Part shown: positions 54,099 to 63,992 of the stretch, one piece after another
Layout of the letters: each line of letters begins with the position of its first letter
Position numbering within the stretch: the stretch's first letter is position 1
Assembly: GCF_015689335.1 (NCBI RefSeq)
Contig: NZ_CP065053.1
Location: 434,001-498,000 of the forward strand
Direction of reading: 5' to 3'
Source of the DNA: Massilia antarctica
GTDB lineage: Bacteria; Pseudomonadota; Gammaproteobacteria; Burkholderiales; Burkholderiaceae_D
DNA length: 64,000 nt
Program-made: the position numbers and the translations under genes
Notes under the pieces: generated by a model
What the model saw: only the letters and a program-made list of their open reading frames with translations
Told to the model about the DNA's origin: nothing
The model's database searches: none

Positions 54099-56741
54099 TT
54101 AATTGGCGAGCGACTTGCTCACCACCTCGCGCACGTCGTTCGATAATTTTTTCACGCCCGCCACCTTTTGCAAGGCCTTTTTCATGTGGGCCTGCAGCGC
54201 CGGCGCGTACCTGCGCCAGCGGTCCATGGAACGCGCCAGGCGGCTGGCCACCTGCGGATTCAAGGCGTCGAGCGCGATCACCTGCTCGGCCCAGAACGCG
54301 TAGCCGCTGCCGTCCGGCGCGTGGAACTGCGATGGATTGCCGACGCAGAAAGTGAACACCAGGCTGCGCGCCCGGTTCGGATTCTTGATGTTAAAGGCCG
54401 CATGGCGCATCAACGCGCGCACCGCCGCCAGGCCGGTCGCAGGGGCGGAAGCCTGCATCGCGAACCACTTGTCGATCACCAGCGCCTCGTTGTCGAAGTC
54501 GGCGTAGAAAGCCTGCAGCGCGGCCTGCGCCGAAGCCGCGCCGGCATGGATCAGGGCTCCCAGCGCGGCGACCCGGTCGGTCATATTGCCGGCGCTGTCG
54601 AACTGCGCCTGCGCCAGCGCGATGCCCTCTTCGCTGGAGGTGGACGCGAGATAAGCCAGCGCCAGGTTTTTCAGGCCGCGCCGGCCCGCCGACAACGCAT
54701 CGGGACTGTACGCGCCCGGCGTCTGGTTGGCGTCGTACTGGGCGCGCAAATCCACCTGCAGCGCCTCGCCGATGGTACGGCGCACGAACTGGCGCGCCTG
54801 GTGGATCGCTTGCGGATTGACCACGTCCATCTGATCGGCAATCATGCTCTCCGACGGCAGCAGCAAGGCTTGTTCGCGGAAGGCGGCATCGAGCGATTCG
54901 TCGGCCAGGATCTTGCGCAGCGCCTCGATGAAGGTGGTGTCCAGTTCAAGCGTATCGCCTTTGGCCACGGCCGCCGTCAGCTTGAGCAGGCGCGCCATCG
55001 CCAGGCGCTGGCCGGCTTCCCAGCGGTTGACCGGGTCGCTGTCATGGCTGAACAGGTGCAGCAGTTCGGTGTCGGTGTAGTCGTATTCGAGCACCACGGG
55101 CGCGGAAAAATCGCGCAGGATCGATGGCGTCGGCGCTTCTTTCACGCCGGAAAAGCGGAAGGTCCGCGTCGCTTCGGTCAGTTCCAGCACCGCGGTGACG
55201 GCATCGAGTCCATCGACATTGAGGTGCAGGTCGCTGCCGTCGGCGCCCAGCAGGCCCACGGCCACCGGAATATGAAACGGCAGCTTGTTTTCCTGCCCCG
55301 GCGTGGCCGGACAGCGTTGGGTCAAGGTCAGCTCGTAGGTGAGCGAATCGGCGTCGTAGCGGCCTTCGGCGCGCACCACCGGCGTGCCGGCCTGGCTGTA
55401 CCAGCGTTCGAACTGGGTCAGATCGCGCCCGCTGGCGTCGGCCATCGCGGCGCGGAAATCGTCGCAGGTCACGGCCTGGCCGTCGTGCCGCTCGAAATAT
55501 AGGTCCATGCCCTTGCGGAAAAGCTCGCGCCCAAGCAAGGTCTGATACATGCGCACCACTTCCGCGCCTTTTTCGTACACGGTGACGGTGTAGAAGTTAT
55601 TGATCTCCACAAAAGAGTCGGGCCGCACCGGATGCGCCATCGGCCCCGCGTCTTCCGGGAACTGGGCCTGGCGCAAGGTGCGCACCTGGTCGATGCGGGT
55701 GACGGCGCGCCCGCTGTCGGTGCCGATCATATCGGCCGAAAATTCCTGGTCGCGGAACACCGTCAACCCTTCTTTCAACGACAGCTGGAACCAGTCGCGG
55801 CACGTGACCCGGTTGCCGGTCCAGTTGTGGAAATACTCATGCCCCACCACCGCCTCAATGCCGGCGTAGTCGATGTCGGTGGCCACGCGCGGATTGGCCA
55901 ACACGAACTTGGTGTTGAAGATGTTCAAGCCCTTGTTTTCCATCGCGCCCATGTTGAAGTCGCCGACCGCGACGATCATGAAGCGGTCCAGGTCGAGTTC
56001 GAGCCCGAAGCGCTCCTCGTCCCAGCGGATGGAGTTCTTGAGCGACTGCATGGCGTAATCGGTCTTGTCGAGATTGCCCTCCTCCACCCACACCTGCAAC
56101 AGCGCCGAGCGGCCGTCGGCCAGCTTGAAGGTCTCTTCCTGGCATACCAGGCGCGCCGCCACCAGGGCGAACAGGTAAGACGGCTTCTTGAACGGGTCTT
56201 CCCACTTGGCGTAATGGCGGCCATCGCCCAAGTCGCCCTCCTCGATCAGGTTGCCATTCGACAGCAGCACCGGATAGGCCGCCTTGTCGGCGCGCAGCAT
56301 CACCGTGTATTTCGCCATCACGTCAGGACGGTCGGGGAAATACGTGATGTTGCGGAAGCCTTCAGCCTCGCATTGCGTGAAAAAATTGCCGTTGGACACG
56401 TACAAGCCATTCAAGGTCGTGTTCTTGGCGGGTGCGGTCAGGGTTTCGATTTCCAGGGTGACCTCGTCGGGCGCCTCGGGAATGACCAGCATCTTGTCGT
56501 CGAGCCGGTAATCGCGCTTGGACAGGGTCTTGCCGTTCATGCGCAGTGCGACCAGGACGATATTCTCTCCGTGCAACTCGATCGCGCGCACCTTGCTGTC
56601 GGGATTGCGGCTCATGGTCAGGCGGCTGGCGACGATGGTGCGCTGCGGGTCGAGATCAAAGCCAAGTTCGACCGTTTCCACCAGAAAGCCGGGCGGGGTG
56701 TAATCTTTGCGATAGATGGTTTGCGGAGTGTCTGTGCGCAT
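54099..56741 (-). CDS. pepN: Aminopeptidase N
   Basis: 880 residues, full length for bacterial PepN. It has GAMENKGLNIFN (substrate N-terminus recognition), the zinc motif HEYFHNWTGNRVTCRDWFQLSLKEG and the C-terminal helical domain rich in Ala/Arg repeats. It is a cytoplasmic M1 peptidase with broad aminopeptidase activity, distinct from the exported M1 peptidase at 24299. The gene precedes fbp. Confidence 0.97.
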   Translation of the reverse strand: MRTDTPQTIYRKDYTPPGFLVETVELGFDLDPQRTIVASRLTMSRNPDSKVRAIELHGENIVLVALRMNGKTLSKRDYRLDDKMLVIPEAPDEVTLEIETLTAPAKNTTLNGLYVSNGNFFTQCEAEGFRNITYFPDRPDVMAKYTVMLRADKAAYPVLLSNGNLIEEGDLGDGRHYAKWEDPFKKPSYLFALVAARLVCQEETFKLADGRSALLQVWVEEGNLDKTDYAMQSLKNSIRWDEERFGLELDLDRFMIVAVGDFNMGAMENKGLNIFNTKFVLANPRVATDIDYAGIEAVVGHEYFHNWTGNRVTCRDWFQLSLKEGLTVFRDQEFSADMIGTDSGRAVTRIDQVRTLRQAQFPEDAGPMAHPVRPDSFVEINNFYTVTVYEKGAEVVRMYQTLLGRELFRKGMDLYFERHDGQAVTCDDFRAAMADASGRDLTQFERWYSQAGTPVVRAEGRYDADSLTYELTLTQRCPATPGQENKLPFHIPVAVGLLGADGSDLHLNVDGLDAVTAVLELTEATRTFRFSGVKEAPTPSILRDFSAPVVLEYDYTDTELLHLFSHDSDPVNRWEAGQRLAMARLLKLTAAVAKGDTLELDTTFIEALRKILADESLDAAFREQALLLPSESMIADQMDVVNPQAIHQARQFVRRTIGEALQVDLRAQYDANQTPGAYSPDALSAGRRGLKNLALAYLASTSSEEGIALAQAQFDSAGNMTDRVAALGALIHAGAASAQAALQAFYADFDNEALVIDKWFAMQASAPATGLAAVRALMRHAAFNIKNPNRARSLVFTFCVGNPSQFHAPDGSGYAFWAEQVIALDALNPQVASRLARSMDRWRRYAPALQAHMKKALQKVAGVKKLSNDVREVVSKSLAN

Positions 56742-56922
56742 GGGATCTCGGGAAGGACGGTGAGTCGGGTGCCTATTTTACCAATACCGCCACCGTGCGC
56801 CGTTCCTCATTGCCTGTATCGCAGTGTGAACAGGGTAACAACTTGTAAAATTTCTGCGAAAATAGACCGTGAGACATAAAGTTAGCTTCGGTGAAATCCG
56901 TTTTGAGTATGGGAGTAGTGCG

Positions 56923-57585
56923 ATGAGACGATTATTGATGGCTGCCGGTGCGGCACTGAGCTTGCTGCTGGGAGGCTGCGCGACCACGATCCGCAGCGAT
57001 GTGACCACTTTCCACCAGTGGCCGGCCGAGCTGCAGGATAAAACCTATGTATTCGAGGCGCCGCCGATCCAGGACGACACGCTCGAACTGCGCAGCTACC
57101 AGAACCTGGTGCGCGGCCAGCTGGCGCGCCTGGGTTTCCGCGACGCCGGCGAAAGCGGCAAGCCGACCCTGAAAATCTCGATGAAATTCACCACCACCGA
57201 CGTGCCGGCGCGGGTGGTCGAAGTGGTCGATCCCTTCTTCATCCCGAACCCGCGCTTCGCTTTCGGCGGCTATGGCTACGGCTACCGCGGCCGCTACTGG
57301 GGCGCGCGGCGCTACTGGGGCGGCTGGCACAGCCCCTTCTACGATCCATTCTGGAGCGGCGCCCCGATGTACCGCGAGCGCATCGACCACCAGTACCGGC
57401 GCGAACTGCAGGTGGCGATCAAGTCCATCCCCGACGGCAAGCGCCTGTTCGACGTCACCGTGCATAACATGAGCCGCGAAATGTCCACGCCGGCGCTGAT
57501 GCCGGCGCTGGTGCAAAGCGCCTTTGCCGAATTCCCTGGTGTGAGCGGGGTCGCGCGGCGGGTCGAACTCAAACGCGAAGGCTGA
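56923..57585 (+). CDS. DUF4136 lipoprotein
   Basis: 220 residues from the ATG at 56923 (GGGAG at good spacing). A lipoprotein signal (LSLLLGGC, Cys 19) is followed by a DUF4136-type domain (FHQWPAELQDKTYVFE, LVRGQLARLGFRDA, YRRELQVAIKSIPDGKRLFD), interrupted by an aromatic Gly/Tyr/Arg/Trp-rich insert (GGYGYGYRGRYWGARRYWGG). Envelope protein of unknown function, divergent from pepN. Confidence 0.85.
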   Translation: MRRLLMAAGAALSLLLGGCATTIRSDVTTFHQWPAELQDKTYVFEAPPIQDDTLELRSYQNLVRGQLARLGFRDAGESGKPTLKISMKFTTTDVPARVVEVVDPFFIPNPRFAFGGYGYGYRGRYWGARRYWGGWHSPFYDPFWSGAPMYRERIDHQYRRELQVAIKSIPDGKRLFDVTVHNMSREMSTPALMPALVQSAFAEFPGVSGVARRVELKREG

Positions 57586-57601
57586 TTCACCTGCCTATCA
57601 C

Positions 57602-57631
57602 GAAAAACGCGCTCCACGGAGCGCGTTTTTC
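57602..57631. terminator. Perfect bidirectional terminator
   Basis: A 14-bp perfect stem (GAAAAACGCGCTCC) with a two-base loop, A-rich on one side and T-rich on the other, placed between convergent genes. It serves both the DUF4136 gene and the mgsA-side operon. Confidence 0.9.
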
Positions 57632-57633
57632 GT

Positions 57634-57756
57634 TCAAGGATGGCCGAGCCACGCCTCCGACCCGAACGTGATTCCCACGATCAGCAGCACCGCCAGCACC
57701 AGTCCGATCAACAGGCGCCCGAACTTGGGCGAGCCGTCAATGCCGGGCGCGCTCAT
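57634..57756 (-). CDS. 40-residue single-helix membrane protein
   Basis: The ATG at 57756 overlaps the quinone-reductase stop in an ATGA quartet, and the stop at 57634 lies directly against the terminator, so the frame exactly fills the end of the operon. The product is a short polar start ([14 protein letters not shown]), one hydrophobic helix (LLIGLVLAVLLIVGITF) and a short tail (GSEAWLGHP). Not a recognised family. Codon use is GC-rich at third positions like the neighbours. Probably a real small inner-membrane protein coupled to the reductase. Confidence 0.7.
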   Translation of the reverse strand: MSAPGIDGSPKFGRLLIGLVLAVLLIVGITFGSEAWLGHP

Positions 57757-58730
57757 GGCACCAGGATCGACGAGCCGGTCGTCTTGCGCGATTCGAGGTC
57801 GATATGCGCCTGCGCGGCATCGGCCAGTTTATAGGTCTGGTTGATATCGATCTTCACGTCCCCGCTGGCGACCACCGCGAACAGATCGGCCGCCATCGCT
57901 TCCAGGTCGGCGCGCTTGGCGGCATAGCTGAACAGGGTCGGACGGGTGATGAACAGCGAGCCGCGCGCGGACAGTTCGGCCAGCGAAAAATCGGGCACCG
58001 GTCCGGACGCGCTGCCGAAGCTGACCATCATCCCCAGCGGGCGCAGGCAGTCGAGCGACTTGGTGAAGGTATCCTTGCCGATCGAGTCGTACACCACCGA
58101 GACTTTTTCGCCGTTGGTGATCTCCATCACGCGCGCCACGAAATCCTCGGTGTTGTAGTTGATGACGTGGCTGCAGCCGGCGGCCTTGGCCAGCGCCGCC
58201 TTCTCGTCCGAACCGACGGTGCCGATCATGTTCACGCCGAGCGCGCGCGCCCACTGCGACGCGATCAGGCCCACGCCGCCGGCCGCCGCGTGGAACAGGA
58301 TGGTGTCGCCGCGCTTGAGCGGCACGGTGCGGCGGAACAGGTACTGCACCGTCAGGCCTTGCAGCATCATGGCGGCGCCGGTCTCGAACGAGATCGCGTC
58401 GGGCAAGCGCAGCAACAGTGCGGACGGCAGGTTGCGCACTTCGGCATAGGCGCCGTTCGGACGGCCGGCATAGGCCACGCGGTCGCCCACGGCTACCTCG
58501 GTCACCCCCTCGCCCACCGCCTCGACCACGCCGGCGCCTTCCATGCCCAGCCCCGCCGGCAGCGGCTGCGGATACAGGCCGGTGCGGAAGTAGACGTCGA
58601 TAAAATTGATGCCGCAGGCGGCATGGCGCACACGCGCTTCGCCCGGCCCGGGTTCGCCGACTTCAACGTCGACGTATTCCATCACTTCGGGGCCGCCGGT
58701 GCGATTGATACGGATTGCTTTTGCCATCAT
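57753..58730 (-). CDS. Zinc-independent quinone oxidoreductase (Qor type)
   Basis: 325 residues from the ATG at 58730, which overlaps the mgsA stop (ATGA) and has AGGAG upstream. It is an MDR-superfamily enzyme: NADPH-binding [35 protein letters not shown], and no catalytic-zinc cysteine pair. It reduces quinones or other enones with NADPH. Coupling to methylglyoxal synthase suggests a shared response to reactive carbonyls, but that is inference. Confidence 0.9.
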   Translation of the reverse strand: MMAKAIRINRTGGPEVMEYVDVEVGEPGPGEARVRHAACGINFIDVYFRTGLYPQPLPAGLGMEGAGVVEAVGEGVTEVAVGDRVAYAGRPNGAYAEVRNLPSALLLRLPDAISFETGAAMMLQGLTVQYLFRRTVPLKRGDTILFHAAAGGVGLIASQWARALGVNMIGTVGSDEKAALAKAAGCSHVINYNTEDFVARVMEITNGEKVSVVYDSIGKDTFTKSLDCLRPLGMMVSFGSASGPVPDFSLAELSARGSLFITRPTLFSYAAKRADLEAMAADLFAVVASGDVKIDINQTYKLADAAQAHIDLESRKTTGSSILVP

Positions 58731-59152
58731 GCTGGACTCCTGTCTGTTTCCTGGGTTGGTTTCGCGGCCGCGAGCCTGAGCTGCGAGAGCAGCAAATGGG
58801 CGGTCGACAGATTGGTGGCGCAAGCCACATTGTGCACGTCGCAGGCGCGCACCAGCGCGTTGATGTCCGGCTCGTGCGGCTGCGGCGTCATCGGGTCGCG
58901 CAGGAACACCACCGCATCGATCTCGCCCTCGACCAGGGCCGCGCCGATCTGCAGGTCGCCGCCGAACGGGCCCGATTCCTTGCGTTCGACCGTGAGCCCG
59001 AGTTCCTTGATCAGGCGCGCGCCGGTGGTGCCGGTGGCCATCAGCTGGCAGCCGCGCAGGAAATCGATGTACTCGGCGGCGAGCACGATCATGTCATCCT
59101 TCTTCTTGTCGTGGGCGATCAGGGCGAGGCGGGGCTTGGTCGGGTGGCTCAT
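58727..59152 (-). CDS. mgsA: Methylglyoxal synthase
   Basis: 141 residues. The active-site motifs match: [33 protein letters not shown], and [15 protein letters not shown]. It converts dihydroxyacetone phosphate to methylglyoxal and phosphate, a glycolytic bypass under phosphate limitation. It is translationally coupled to the downstream quinone reductase and 34 bases after the DMT transporter gene. Confidence 0.95.
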   Translation of the reverse strand: MSHPTKPRLALIAHDKKKDDMIVLAAEYIDFLRGCQLMATGTTGARLIKELGLTVERKESGPFGGDLQIGAALVEGEIDAVVFLRDPMTPQPHEPDINALVRACDVHNVACATNLSTAHLLLSQLRLAAAKPTQETDRSPA

Positions 59153-59186
59153 TCGTGTGCTTTCGTTGGGGGCGGGTGTGGGGTGA

Positions 59187-60107
59187 CTATTTCTTCTTCG
59201 ACAGCATGTAAATACCCGCCAGGACCATCGCGGTGCCGCCTACCTGCACGGCGGTCATCGGCTCGTTCAACACCAGCGCGCCGAGGAACAGGGTCGAGAC
59301 GGGGCCGATCATGCCGGCCTGCGAGGCGGTGGAGGCGCCGATGCGCTGCACCGCGATCATGGTCATGAAGACCGGCAGTACGGTGCAGAAGATCCCGTTG
59401 GCCAGCGAGTACCAGTACACCGCCGCCGGCTGGACCAGCATGGCCACGGGCCGCAGCAGGAAGAACTGGCCGATGCACACCACGCTCGATACGCACATCG
59501 CATACGCCACCAGGCGCAGGGAGCCGATGCGGCGCACCATCTCGCCCGACATCAACAGGTAGACCGCGTACGACAGGGCCGAGCCAAGCACCAGCAGCGC
59601 GCCGACGGCGGTGCTGCCGGCGCCGCCGTGCAAGTCGTGCACGAACACCAGCACGATGCCGCAGTAGGACACCAGCAGCGCGAGCCACTCGATTCGGCTG
59701 ATGTGGCGCTTGAGGAAAACCGAAGTAATGAGCAGCACGAAGGTGGGCGTGAGGAACAGGATCAGGCGTTCCAGCCCGACCGAAATGAACTGCAGGCCGA
59801 GGAAGTCGAGATAACTGGAGAGGTAGTAGCCGATCACGCCCAGGAACACCAGGCGCCAGCGGTCGGTCTTCGACAGCGGCGCTTCGGTGCGCATCTTCCA
59901 GAGCGCGACAGCGGCGAACACCGGCAGCGAGAACAGCATGCGAAACGCGATCACGGTGACGGCATCGACGTGGTAGCGGTACATCAGCTTGGCCAGGACC
60001 GCCTTGGCCGAAAATAGTACCGCGCCCGCGATGGCGAGGGCCAGGCCGGCCAGCAGGGCCGGGCGCGGGGTCGAGTGGGCGGCGGGGGCCGTTGCGCTTT
60101 TGTTCAT
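59187..60107 (-). CDS. EamA/DMT-family transporter
   Basis: 306 residues with ten predicted transmembrane helices in two EamA repeats ([80 protein letters not shown]). These are inner-membrane metabolite exporters; the substrate is unknown. First gene of the unit leading to mgsA. A longer frame running antisense through yebC and purD is an artefact of high GC and was not used for the start. Confidence 0.9.
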   Translation of the reverse strand: MNKSATAPAAHSTPRPALLAGLALAIAGAVLFSAKAVLAKLMYRYHVDAVTVIAFRMLFSLPVFAAVALWKMRTEAPLSKTDRWRLVFLGVIGYYLSSYLDFLGLQFISVGLERLILFLTPTFVLLITSVFLKRHISRIEWLALLVSYCGIVLVFVHDLHGGAGSTAVGALLVLGSALSYAVYLLMSGEMVRRIGSLRLVAYAMCVSSVVCIGQFFLLRPVAMLVQPAAVYWYSLANGIFCTVLPVFMTMIAVQRIGASTASQAGMIGPVSTLFLGALVLNEPMTAVQVGGTAMVLAGIYMLSKKK

Positions 60108-60218
60108 GCAGCGATTGTAGAACGAATCGCGCAAACCGGCTGGAGGCCGGCGGATTCTGGCAAGGCCGCTATGGTAAAATGTCGGCCATTGATGCATACC
60201 GTCTAAGGAAATTTCGAC

Positions 60219-60944
60219 ATGGCTGGACACAGCAAATGGGCCAATATCAAGCACAAGAAGGCCGCCACCGACGCCAAGCGCGGCAAGATCTGGACTCGAT
60301 TGATCAAGGAAATCACCGTTGGCGCGCGCATGGGCGGTCCCGACATCGCCACCAATCCGCGCCTGCGCTTGGCGGTGGACAAGGCGGCTGACGCCAATAT
60401 GCCGAAAGAGAACGTCACGCGCGCAATCGCCCGCGGCTCGGGCGGACTCGAAGGCGTGAACTACGAAGAAGTGCGTTACGAAGGCTACGGCATCGGCGGC
60501 GCGGCCATCATCGTCGACTGCATGACCGACAACCGTGTGCGCACGGTGGCCGAAGTGCGCCACGCCTTCAATAAACACGGCGGCAACATGGGCACCGAAG
60601 GTTCGGTCGCGTTCATGTTCAAGCACTGCGGCCAGTTCCTGTTCGCGCCCGGCGTGGACGAAGACAAGTTGATGGAAGCGGCCCTCGAAGCCGGCGCCGA
60701 AGATGTGGTGGCCGACGAAGAAGGCGGTTTCGAAGTGCTGTGCGACCCGTTCGGTTTCGCGACCGTGAAAGAAGCGCTGGAAGCAGCCGGCTTCAAGGCC
60801 GAAGTGGCCGAGATCATCATGAAGCCGTCGACCGAAACCGTGATCGGTGGCGAAGACGGCATCAAGATGCAAAAAATTCTCGACGCGCTCGAGAACCTCG
60901 ACGATGTGCAGGAAGTCTATACCAACGTCCTGATCGAAGATTAA
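60219..60944 (+). CDS. yebC: YebC/PmpR-family protein
   Basis: 241 residues, full family length, starting [20 protein letters not shown] with the conserved [15 protein letters not shown]. YebC-type proteins act as regulators or, as shown for some members, help ribosomes at proline stretches. Six bases separate it from purD, so they are probably co-transcribed. Confidence 0.96.
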   Translation: MAGHSKWANIKHKKAATDAKRGKIWTRLIKEITVGARMGGPDIATNPRLRLAVDKAADANMPKENVTRAIARGSGGLEGVNYEEVRYEGYGIGGAAIIVDCMTDNRVRTVAEVRHAFNKHGGNMGTEGSVAFMFKHCGQFLFAPGVDEDKLMEAALEAGAEDVVADEEGGFEVLCDPFGFATVKEALEAAGFKAEVAEIIMKPSTETVIGGEDGIKMQKILDALENLDDVQEVYTNVLIED

Positions 60945-60950
60945 GCTCCT

Positions 60951-62219
60951 ATGAAAATCCTGGTAGTCGGCTCTGGCGGCCGTGAACATGCACTGGCCTG
61001 GAAACTGGCCCAATCCGAACGTATTCAAATGGTGTACGTCGCCCCGGGCAATGGCGGCACGGCGCGCGACATCCGCCTCGTCAACGTCGAACTGACCGAT
61101 CCGGAGCAGTTGGCCGAATTCGTCCAGCGCGAGGGCATCGCCCTGACCGTGGTCGGTCCCGAGACGCCGCTGGCGGCCGGCATCGTCAACCTGTTCCGCG
61201 GCCGCGGCCTGAAGATTTTCGGGCCAACCAAGGAAGCGGCGCAGCTGGAAAGCTCGAAGGACTTCGCCAAGGCCTTCATGCAGCGCCACGGCATTCCGAC
61301 GGCGACCTACCAGACGTTTTCGGACGTGGCGCAGGCGCACGCCTACATCGACACTAACGGCGCGCCGATCGTCATCAAGGCCGATGGCCTGGCGGCCGGC
61401 AAAGGCGTGGTTGTTGCGATGACCTTGGAAGAAGCACACCAGGCGGTCGACCATATGCTGGCGGACAATCGTTTCGGCGACGCCGGCGCGCGCATCGTGA
61501 TCGAAGAGTTTTTGGCGGGCGAGGAAGCGAGCTTCATCGTCATGTGCGACGGGAAGAACATCCTGCCGCTGGCGACCAGCCAGGATCACAAGCGCCTCAA
61601 GGATGCCGATGAAGGCCCGAACACGGGCGGCATGGGCGCGTATTCGCCGGCGCCGATCGTCACGCCGGCCATGCATGCGCGCGTGATGCGCGAGATTATC
61701 AACCCGACCATCAACGGCATGGCCAAGGACGGCATTCAGTTCACCGGCTTTTTGTATGCGGGCTTGATGATCGACGACAAAGGCAATCCGAAGACCTTGG
61801 AATTCAACTGCCGCATGGGCGACCCGGAGACGCAGCCGATCATGGCGCGCCTCAAGAGCGACCTGGTGACGGTGATGGAGCATGCGGTCAATGGCACGCT
61901 CGACACGGTCGAACTGGAATGGGACCGCCGCACGGCGGTGGGCGTGGTGATGGCCGCTGCCGGCTATCCGGACGATCCGCGCAAGGGCGACGTAATCGAC
62001 GGCATTCCAGCCGAGACGCCGGAATGCGTGACCTTCCACGCGGGCACGCAGCAGGCCGGCGGCAAGTTGGTGACCAGTGGTGGCCGCGTGCTGTGCGTGG
62101 TGGGCCTGGGCGACAGCGTGAAGATGGCGCAGAAGCAGGCTTACGAGACGGTCGACAATATCCACTTCAACGGCGCGCAGTTCCGCCGCGATATTGGGTG
62201 GCGGGGATTGAAGCACTAA
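60951..62219 (+). CDS. purD: Phosphoribosylamine-glycine ligase
   Basis: 422 residues. It begins MKILVVGSGGREHALAWKLA and has the ATP-grasp motifs KADGLAAGKGVVVA and NTGGMGAYSPAP, ending in LEFNCRMGDPETQ. It catalyses the second step of purine biosynthesis (phosphoribosylamine + glycine + ATP to GAR). It follows yebC; downstream lies a 32-bp inverted repeat. Confidence 0.97.
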   Translation: MKILVVGSGGREHALAWKLAQSERIQMVYVAPGNGGTARDIRLVNVELTDPEQLAEFVQREGIALTVVGPETPLAAGIVNLFRGRGLKIFGPTKEAAQLESSKDFAKAFMQRHGIPTATYQTFSDVAQAHAYIDTNGAPIVIKADGLAAGKGVVVAMTLEEAHQAVDHMLADNRFGDAGARIVIEEFLAGEEASFIVMCDGKNILPLATSQDHKRLKDADEGPNTGGMGAYSPAPIVTPAMHARVMREIINPTINGMAKDGIQFTGFLYAGLMIDDKGNPKTLEFNCRMGDPETQPIMARLKSDLVTVMEHAVNGTLDTVELEWDRRTAVGVVMAAAGYPDDPRKGDVIDGIPAETPECVTFHAGTQQAGGKLVTSGGRVLCVVGLGDSVKMAQKQAYETVDNIHFNGAQFRRDIGWRGLKH

Positions 62220-62239
62220 GCGACTGTCTCCACTTACCT

Positions 62240-62329
62240 CCGTCGTCCCCGCGCAGGCGGGGACCCAAGTTCGTGCCCAGTCGTAGGCTAATCGAATAAC
62301 TTGGGTCCCCGCCTGCGCGGGGACGACGG
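62240..62329. repeat. 32-bp perfect inverted repeat (REP-like)
   Basis: Arms at 62240-62271 and 62298-62329 are perfect inverse copies separated by 26 bases. Each arm also has its own smaller palindrome (CCCCGC-GCA-GGCGGGG). The GTCCCCGCGCAGGCGGGGAC core is a well-known type of dispersed repeat in proteobacteria. It may also end purD transcription, although a T-run is lacking. Confidence 0.9.
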
Positions 62330-62433
62330 CGTATACAACGACGGTTTTTAGTTTAACGATCCAGCACATATCATAAAACACCTGTACGGTGTACAATTCG
62401 TCCTCAATTTTTATTCCCCGATCCCGCTCCCCG

Positions 62434-63345
62434 ATGTCATCCCCTTCCCCTGCGGCCGTCAAGGCCTGGCTACTCGACCTGCAAGCGCGCATCGTGCAAG
62501 CGCTCGAAGACGCCGACGGCAAGCCCTTCCTGCGCGAAGAATGGGAACGTCCCGAGGGCGGCGGCGGCATCTCGCGCCTGATCGAGGAAGGCAATGTGCT
62601 CGAACGCGGCGGCGTCAACTTCTCGCACGTGATGGGCGCCAACCTGCCGCCATCGGCCGCGGCCTCGCGTCCCGAACTGGCCGGCCGCGCCTGGGAAGCG
62701 ATGGGGGTGTCGCTGGTGGTCCATCCGCGCAATCCGTACGCCCCCACGGTCCACATGAACGTGCGCTTCTTCACCGCCACCGCGCCCGGCGAGGAACCGG
62801 TATGGTGGTTCGGCGGCGGCATGGACCTGACGCCCTACTACGGCGACGAAGCCGACACGCGCCACTTCCACCAGACCTGCCACGATGCGCTCGCGCCTTT
62901 CGGCAGCACCTTGCACGCGCGCTTCAAGCGCTGGTGCGACGATTACTTTTACCTGAAACACCGCAAGGAGCCGCGCGGCGTGGGCGGGATCTTCTTCGAC
63001 GACTTCAACGAAGCCGGTTTCGACCTGTCGTACGCGATGACGCAAAGCGTGGGCGATTCCTTCGTCAAGGCCTATCTGCCGATCCTGATGGCCCGCAAGG
63101 ACACGCCGTACGGCGAGCGCGAACGCGATTTCCAGGCATACCGGCGCGGCCGCTACGTGGAATTCAACCTGGTGTGGGATCGCGGCACCCTGTTCGGCCT
63201 GCAGTCGGGCGGCCGCACCGAAGCGATCCTGATGTCGATGCCGCCCATCGTCAAGTGGCGCTACGACTGGCATCCGCAAGCCGGCAGCGCCGAAGCGAAG
63301 CTGTACAGCGACTTCCTGGTCCATCGCGACTGGCTCCTTACGTGA
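62434..63345 (+). CDS. hemF: Oxygen-dependent coproporphyrinogen III oxidase
   Basis: 303 residues from the ATG at 62434. Signature motifs are present: [51 protein letters not shown] and [23 protein letters not shown] (in part). It converts coproporphyrinogen III to protoporphyrinogen IX using O2. Its stop overlaps the nadD start (GTGA). Confidence 0.97.
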   Translation: MSSPSPAAVKAWLLDLQARIVQALEDADGKPFLREEWERPEGGGGISRLIEEGNVLERGGVNFSHVMGANLPPSAAASRPELAGRAWEAMGVSLVVHPRNPYAPTVHMNVRFFTATAPGEEPVWWFGGGMDLTPYYGDEADTRHFHQTCHDALAPFGSTLHARFKRWCDDYFYLKHRKEPRGVGGIFFDDFNEAGFDLSYAMTQSVGDSFVKAYLPILMARKDTPYGERERDFQAYRRGRYVEFNLVWDRGTLFGLQSGGRTEAILMSMPPIVKWRYDWHPQAGSAEAKLYSDFLVHRDWLLT

Positions 63346-63992
63346 CCTTGTGCGTCGCGCTGCTGGGAGGCAGTTTCGACCCGGTCCATAACGGTCATGT
63401 GGCGCTGGCCACCTTGTTTGCCACCCTGCTCGAACCGGACCAGTTGCGCATCCTGCCGGCCGGCAGTCCGTGGCAGAAGAGCCGCCTGCAGGCCGGCGAC
63501 GCCGACCGGATCGCCATGCTGCGCCTGGCCTTCGCCGGCGCTGCGCGCCCGGTCGTGCTGGATCTGCAGGAAATCGAACGCGGCACGCCGACCTACACCA
63601 TCGACACCTTGCGCGGCGTGCGCGCCGAACTGGGGCCGCAGGCCTCTATCGTCTTCCTGATGGGATCGGACCAGTTGCAGCAGCTCGACAGCTGGCGCGA
63701 ATGGCGCGCGCTGTTCGAGCTGGCCCATATCGGCGTGGCTGCGCGCCCTGGATTTTCGATGGCCGATGCGGCATTGCCGGCGGCCGTCGCCGAAGAACTC
63801 ACCCTGCGCCGGGGCAGCCTGGCGCAATTGCGTAACACCCCGTCCGGCAGGGCTTACCTGGCCGAGACGCTGGACGTGGACATCTCCGCCACCCAGATTC
63901 GTGCGGCATTACAACGGGGCGAGAAGGCAAACTCGCTTATCTCCCCGGTAGTGCTAGACTATATTCAACAACATAATTTATACGAAATCTAA
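63342..63992 (+). CDS. nadD: Nicotinate-nucleotide adenylyltransferase
   Basis: 216 residues from a GTG overlapping the hemF stop. It has the nucleotidyltransferase motif [18 protein letters not shown] and the family ends [13 protein letters not shown] and [14 protein letters not shown]. It makes deamido-NAD from nicotinate mononucleotide and ATP. A frame runs on upstream through hemF, but the motif position fixes the start here. Confidence 0.95.
   Translation: MTLCVALLGGSFDPVHNGHVALATLFATLLEPDQLRILPAGSPWQKSRLQAGDADRIAMLRLAFAGAARPVVLDLQEIERGTPTYTIDTLRGVRAELGPQASIVFLMGSDQLQQLDSWREWRALFELAHIGVAARPGFSMADAALPAAVAEELTLRRGSLAQLRNTPSGRAYLAETLDVDISATQIRAALQRGEKANSLISPVVLDYIQQHNLYEI

Noticed and set aside
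60108..62822. Long minus-strand frame extending the DMT transporter upstream
   Set aside because: It runs antisense through yebC, purD and part of hemF; the transporter begins with its own first membrane helix after the ATG at 60107.
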